Positions 60,501-64,000 of a stretch of 64,000 nt of DNA are shown one piece after another (within the stretch, counting starts at the first letter, position 1; every line of letters starts with the position of its first letter). The position numbers and the translations under genes were made by a program. Source of the DNA: Clostridium sp. AM30-24 (GTDB lineage Bacteria > Bacillota > Clostridia > Lachnospirales > Lachnospiraceae). Location of the stretch: the NCBI RefSeq assembly GCF_003480435.1, contig NZ_QUJB01000008.1, forward strand, positions 1 through 64,000, read 5' to 3'. The notes beneath the pieces are model-generated. The model was given only the letters and a program-made list of their open reading frames with translations. It was not told where the DNA came from and made no database searches.

Positions 60501-60608
60501 TTCCACATAAATAGGCACTGCCCGCCTCCCATTCTCCTCAGAAAACGGTAAGCGGACAGCACCTCAATCATCACCTATATTTCTTGCATTTATTGACCTT
60601 ACTTACTC

Positions 60609-60968
60609 TTACTCCACGTTCTTCGTCGCCACAACATCAACTCCCGTTCCGGCAACGTCCTTCATGATCACATCCCCGATATGCACCGGAGCAGCAACCT
60701 CGACTGTCTTTAACGCTTTCACACAGTCAAAGATCTTTCCCTTCGGGATATCTTCTTTCGTCTTCACCGACACCATTTCGATACTTCCGCCGGATACCCG
60801 GACTGTGGAAGTCACGATCCTCGTCGGATTTGTCACTTCTTTCCGTCCATAGATCTCGCCGCGCTTACAGGTATTTCCCGTCACGCTTACGACCTCACCG
60901 CCGTCCATCGTTACGACAAGAGGACAGCCCATCGGACAGCCGATACATGTTAATCTTCTTTCCTCCAT
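60609..60968 (-). CDS. DUF1667 protein, iron-sulfur partner of the glycerol oxidoreductases
   Basis: 119 residues. LTCIGCPMGCPL and GNTCKRGEIYG supply four Cys in a C-x2-C-x3-C...C set. DUF1667 genes regularly end glycerol operons of Clostridia after two FAD oxidoreductases, as here, 3 nt after the preceding gene. Likely an electron-transfer subunit that substitutes for GlpC; inferred from context. Confidence 0.9.
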   Translation of the reverse strand: MEERRLTCIGCPMGCPLVVTMDGGEVVSVTGNTCKRGEIYGRKEVTNPTRIVTSTVRVSGGSIEMVSVKTKEDIPKGKIFDCVKALKTVEVAAPVHIGDVIMKDVAGTGVDVVATKNVE

Positions 60969-60971
60969 CGC

Positions 60972-62240
60972 CTATGCCTCCTCGATTTTGACCGTGATCG
61001 TCTCAAGATCCGGATATTTCAAAAGATCTGACTTTTTGAATTTCAGTTCCTCCATCTCCCCCGGTGCCACTACCGGACGTTTTCTGTGGATCACACGCTC
61101 GTCACCGAAATACGCACTCACATAGCAGTTCTTATAAACACCACCCACGCGGAAACGAACGGTCAGCTCCTCGTCCATTCTCGCCGGATCGATGGTTCCA
61201 GGAACTGTGTAGCGCACACCTTCGATCGGCTTTAAGACGATCTCATGTCCGCCGGACGGACGGTTCTCGCCCTGTTTCACATAGGCCGCCGCATTCTTTC
61301 CGGCGATCGCAGCCTCCTCAGATACAAAATCCACGAGATCATGTACATGAAGCACATTTCCGCAGGCGAAAACTCCCTCAATATTCGTCTCAAGACTTTC
61401 ATTGACCTTCGGGCCTGATGTTACCGGGTTCATGTCGACACCCATTCCTCTGGATATCTCATTCTCCGGGATCAATCCGACGGAGAGAAGCAGCGTATCA
61501 CAGCTGTATTCCTCTTCCGTTCCGGGAATCGGCTTTCCTTTTCCGTCTACCTGGGCCAGTGTAATTCCTTCCAGCCTCTCTTTTCCCTTGATGTCCACCA
61601 CCGTATGGCTCAACTTTAACGGGATTCCATAATCATCGAGACACTGGACGATATTTCTCTTTAATCCGCCGGAATACGGCATCAGCTCCGCAACGACTTT
61701 AACCTTCGCGCCCTCAAGCGTCATCCGTCTCGCCATGATGAGTCCGATATCTCCGGAACCTAAGATCACAACTTCGCGTCCCGGCATATATCCCTCAATG
61801 TTTACAAGCCTCTGGGCCGTACCTGCGGAGAAGATTCCCGCCGGACGGTATCCGGGAATGTTTAAAGCGCCTCTTGAACGCTCTCTGCATCCCATTGCGA
61901 GGATCACTGCCTTCGCCCGGATCTCAAAGAGACCTTCTTCCCGGTTCATGGCCGTCACGATTTTCTGCTCACTGATATCCATGACCATGGTATTCAGTTT
62001 ATACTCGATATTTAATTCTTCTGCCTGTTTAATAAACCGTCCCGCGTACTCCGGACCCGTGAGTTCTTCCTTGAAGGTGTGGAGTCCAAAGCCGTTATGA
62101 ATGCACTGGTTTAAGATTCCGCCTAACTCCCTGTCACGTTCCAGGATCAGAATACTCTCGATTCCGTTTTTCTTCGCGGAAACTGCAGCGGCAAGACCCG
62201 CTGGTCCGCCTCCGATGATCACAATATCATACGATTTCAT
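60972..62240 (-). CDS. FAD/NAD(P)-dependent oxidoreductase of the glycerol operon (GlpB-like)
   Basis: 422 residues. DIVIIGGGPAGLAAAVSAKKNG (FAD-binding GxGxxG), GGILNQCIHNGFGLHTFKEEL, the second Rossmann motif EVVILGSGDIGLIMARRMTLEGA for NAD(P), and EGVFACGNVLHVHDLVDFVSEE. In anaerobic glycerol 3-phosphate oxidation this protein likely takes electrons from the GlpA-like subunit. Overlaps nothing; 17 nt after the preceding gene. Confidence 0.9.
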   Translation of the reverse strand: MKSYDIVIIGGGPAGLAAAVSAKKNGIESILILERDRELGGILNQCIHNGFGLHTFKEELTGPEYAGRFIKQAEELNIEYKLNTMVMDISEQKIVTAMNREEGLFEIRAKAVILAMGCRERSRGALNIPGYRPAGIFSAGTAQRLVNIEGYMPGREVVILGSGDIGLIMARRMTLEGAKVKVVAELMPYSGGLKRNIVQCLDDYGIPLKLSHTVVDIKGKERLEGITLAQVDGKGKPIPGTEEEYSCDTLLLSVGLIPENEISRGMGVDMNPVTSGPKVNESLETNIEGVFACGNVLHVHDLVDFVSEEAAIAGKNAAAYVKQGENRPSGGHEIVLKPIEGVRYTVPGTIDPARMDEELTVRFRVGGVYKNCYVSAYFGDERVIHRKRPVVAPGEMEELKFKKSDLLKYPDLETITVKIEEA

Positions 62241-62257
62241 GCTCTGACACCTCCCTT

Positions 62258-63694
62258 TTATAACGAATCCTTATTGATTCCCTTGACGATCTGCGAGTTT
62301 CCGCCGGATTTTGTGATCTCAAACATGCTCTTATGGCATTCTCTTGCAAGGATCTCCATAGTTCTCGGGGAACAGAAGCCTGCCTGGCAGCGCCCCATTC
62401 CGGCTCTCGTTCTGCGTTTTACTCCGTCTAAGGATTTTGCGCCTAAAGGTCTTCGGATCGCATCAATGATCTCACCTTCCGTGATCATCTCGCATCGGCA
62501 GATAATATTTCCGTACTCCGGTTTTTCCTTGATTAACTGGATCCGTTCTTCCTTGCTTAAAGTATTCGGGTTCAGAACGCCTTTTCTCGTCGCTATAAAG
62601 TTCTCTTTTTCCCTGAGATCCATCTTCTCTTTCAGGATATCCGCCACCATCTCACCGATCGCCGGGGAGCTTGTCAGACCCGGAGACTCGATTCCCGCAC
62701 AGTCGATAAAGCCTTTCGCGTCCTCCAGCTCACCAATCAGGAATTCATGTCCATCCTCATGGGCACGGAGTCCTGCGAAGGAAGTGATCACCTGACGCAT
62801 CGGGATGTTCTTCACATTCATCTCTGCCTTTGTGATAACCTCATTTAAGCCCTCTCTAGTCGTATTGGTTCCCTCTTTATTCTCAATATCGATCGCTGTC
62901 GGTCCCACCAACAGATTTCCGTGGACCGTCGGAGTCACGAGAACGCCTTTTCCGTATTTTCCGGGAAGAGCAAACACCGTATGGCTCACATGATTTCCGG
63001 CAGTTTTATCGAGCAGACAGTAATCTCCACGTCTTGGGGTGATATGGATCTTCTTGTTGCTTACCATATTGTGGAATTTGTCTGCGTAGACACCCGCCGC
63101 GTTCACGACATACCGCGTCTTATACGTGCCCTTGCTTGTCCGGATCTCCCAGCCGTCTTCCACCGGTCTTAAGTCGGTGACCTCCGTATCAAAATGGAAT
63201 TCTACTCCATTCGCGTTGGCATTCTCCGCCATCGCGATATTTAAGTTAAACGGACATACGATTCCGCCTGTGGGCGCGTAGAGAGCTGCGCATGCCTCAT
63301 CGGAAATATTCGGCTCCATCGCCCGGAGTTCTTCCCTGTTTAAGATCCGAAGATCCGGTACTCCATTTGCAATTCCCCTTTTATAGAGAGTTTCGAGACC
63401 TGACATCTCGTCCTCATGCAGACATACTACCAGCGAACCATTTCTTTTGAATGGGAAATCCAGGTCTTTCGACAGCTGTTCCATCATCTCATTTCCGCGC
63501 ACGTTGAGTCTCGCCATCAGGGAACCTTCCGCCGCGTCATAGCCCGCATGGACGATGGCGCTGTTTGCCTTGGAAGTACCGCAGCAGACATCCTCCTCTT
63601 TCTCCAGCACGCAGATCTTTGCCTGATACCGCGACAATTCCCTCGCAGATGCCGATCCGGCTACACCTGCTCCGATTATGATCACATCATACAT
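62258..63694 (-). CDS. GlpA-like FAD-dependent glycerol-3-phosphate dehydrogenase with BFD domain
   Basis: 478 residues. DVIIIGAGVAGSASARELSR (FAD motif), KANSAIVHAGYDA, NAAGVYADKFHNM (DAO family), and a C-terminal BFD-like [2Fe-2S] domain with IICRCEMITEGEIIDAIRRP and GRCQAGFCSPRTMEI (Cys-x-Cys and Cys-x4-Cys). Oxidises glycerol 3-phosphate to dihydroxyacetone phosphate. Lies downstream of glpF with a terminator between. Confidence 0.9.
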   Translation of the reverse strand: MYDVIIIGAGVAGSASARELSRYQAKICVLEKEEDVCCGTSKANSAIVHAGYDAAEGSLMARLNVRGNEMMEQLSKDLDFPFKRNGSLVVCLHEDEMSGLETLYKRGIANGVPDLRILNREELRAMEPNISDEACAALYAPTGGIVCPFNLNIAMAENANANGVEFHFDTEVTDLRPVEDGWEIRTSKGTYKTRYVVNAAGVYADKFHNMVSNKKIHITPRRGDYCLLDKTAGNHVSHTVFALPGKYGKGVLVTPTVHGNLLVGPTAIDIENKEGTNTTREGLNEVITKAEMNVKNIPMRQVITSFAGLRAHEDGHEFLIGELEDAKGFIDCAGIESPGLTSSPAIGEMVADILKEKMDLREKENFIATRKGVLNPNTLSKEERIQLIKEKPEYGNIICRCEMITEGEIIDAIRRPLGAKSLDGVKRRTRAGMGRCQAGFCSPRTMEILARECHKSMFEITKSGGNSQIVKGINKDSL

Positions 63695-63783
63695 TTACCG
63701 TTCACTCCTTTACATCCTGTCTCTTTTAGAAGTTTTCCGCCATATCCCACAACCTTGGGGATCCGGCGGCATCCGTCCTTGAG

Positions 63784-63840
63784 AAAAAAGAGCCCGCCAA
63801 GTAAACGCATACCCTTATGCGGTTATCCTGTCAGGCTCTC
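63784..63840 (-). terminator. Terminator between glpF and the dehydrogenase genes
   Basis: Minus strand GAGCCTGAC, with an inner CCGCATA/TATGCGT hairpin, closing GGCGGGCTC followed by TTTTTTCTC. It would limit or attenuate read-through from glpF into the oxidoreductase genes. Confidence 0.7.
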
Positions 63841-63908
63841 TCATCTCATGCCATAATTATCCGATTGTTAAGCTGTACTGCACCGGGCACAGCCCTCTGT
63901 TTTTTATC

Positions 63909-64000
63909 CTACCACGGGATCGCTCCATAAAGGAGAACCGCCACGATCGCGCCGATGATCGGTCCAACGATCGGAACTACAAGACCGTAAGAGAAGTTGG
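63909..64000 (-). CDS. glpF: Glycerol uptake facilitator, C-terminal end only
   Basis: The minus frame ending at 63909 encodes NFSYGLVVPIVGPIIGAIVAVL and LYGAIPW before a TAG. The PIVGPIIGA motif of the last membrane span is typical of the MIP/GlpF family, and the genes that follow are the usual glycerol-3-phosphate oxidation set. The remainder lies outside the window. Confidence 0.75.
   Translation of the reverse strand, partial: NFSYGLVVPIVGPIIGAIVAVLLYGAIPW

Noticed and set aside
1-64000. CRISPR arrays, tRNA and rRNA genes, prophage structural genes, replication origin.
   Set aside because: Looked for by eye; no regularly spaced repeats, tRNA cloverleafs or rRNA sequences, no phage head or tail genes, and no DnaA-box cluster were seen.

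Overview
The window reads as a chromosomal segment of a spore-forming, anaerobic Clostridia genome, most likely Lachnospiraceae. The signs are mid-range GC with strong GGAGG ribosome sites, a T-box leader, a YyaC-type spore protease, DUF1576, DUF554 and DUF5711 proteins, a TSCPD (TIGR03905) protein, and a Tad locus of the DUF5702/FHA type common in that family. This assignment is inference from gene content; no rRNA gene is present to settle it.

Layout. 1-2.6 kb is an AT-rich accessory patch: the tail of a transposase, then an XRE regulator divergent from a three-gene unit (30-residue basic peptide, YkvA-like membrane protein, 327-residue protein of unknown function). 2.7-5.7 kb holds DUF1576, VanZ-like and DUF554 membrane proteins. 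5.9-14.1 kb is a minus-strand unit: a good promoter, a T-box whose specifier reads UGG (Trp), a lipoprotein sugar-type binding protein, ATPase and permease, an FGGY kinase, then trpB and trpA. 14.3-22.5 kb is a plus-strand peptide ABC transporter with an M20 amidohydrolase and a cytidylate-kinase-like protein. 22.6-39.5 kb is mostly minus strand: shikimate kinase, flavin reductase, CBS-containing pyrophosphatase, ROK glucokinase, transketolase, several envelope or sporulation proteins, glucose-6-phosphate isomerase and MTA/SAH nucleosidase. 39.7-45.7 kb includes a TSCPD protein, murG lying between a sigma factor and a possible membrane anti-sigma protein, a HIT protein, a rhomboid protease and a TIGR00300 protein. 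45.8-56 kb is a Tad pilus operon. 56.4-60.4 kb has an ArsR regulator and an alpha-amylase/glgB pair. 60.6-64 kb is the distal part of a glycerol operon (oxidoreductases, DUF1667, and the end of glpF).

The most interesting system is the T-box operon. Specifier UGG and antiterminator bulge UGGC both fit tRNA-Trp (anticodon CCA, discriminator G), so the transporter and kinase as well as trpBA appear to answer to tryptophan starvation. The order import, phosphorylation, TrpA/TrpB suggests a salvage route in which an indole-bearing polyol such as indole-3-glycerol is imported, phosphorylated to indole-3-glycerol phosphate and converted to tryptophan. The substrate is inference; the operon order and T-box are visible in the sequence.

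Other points of note are a Tad prepilin peptidase gene broken by an in-frame TGA just after its first catalytic Asp, a structured element of about 100 nt present once inside the T-box and once downstream of the peptide-binding-protein gene, an intergenic repeat of about 64 nt in two leaders, and a terminator whose 3' arm is the next gene's Shine-Dalgarno sequence.
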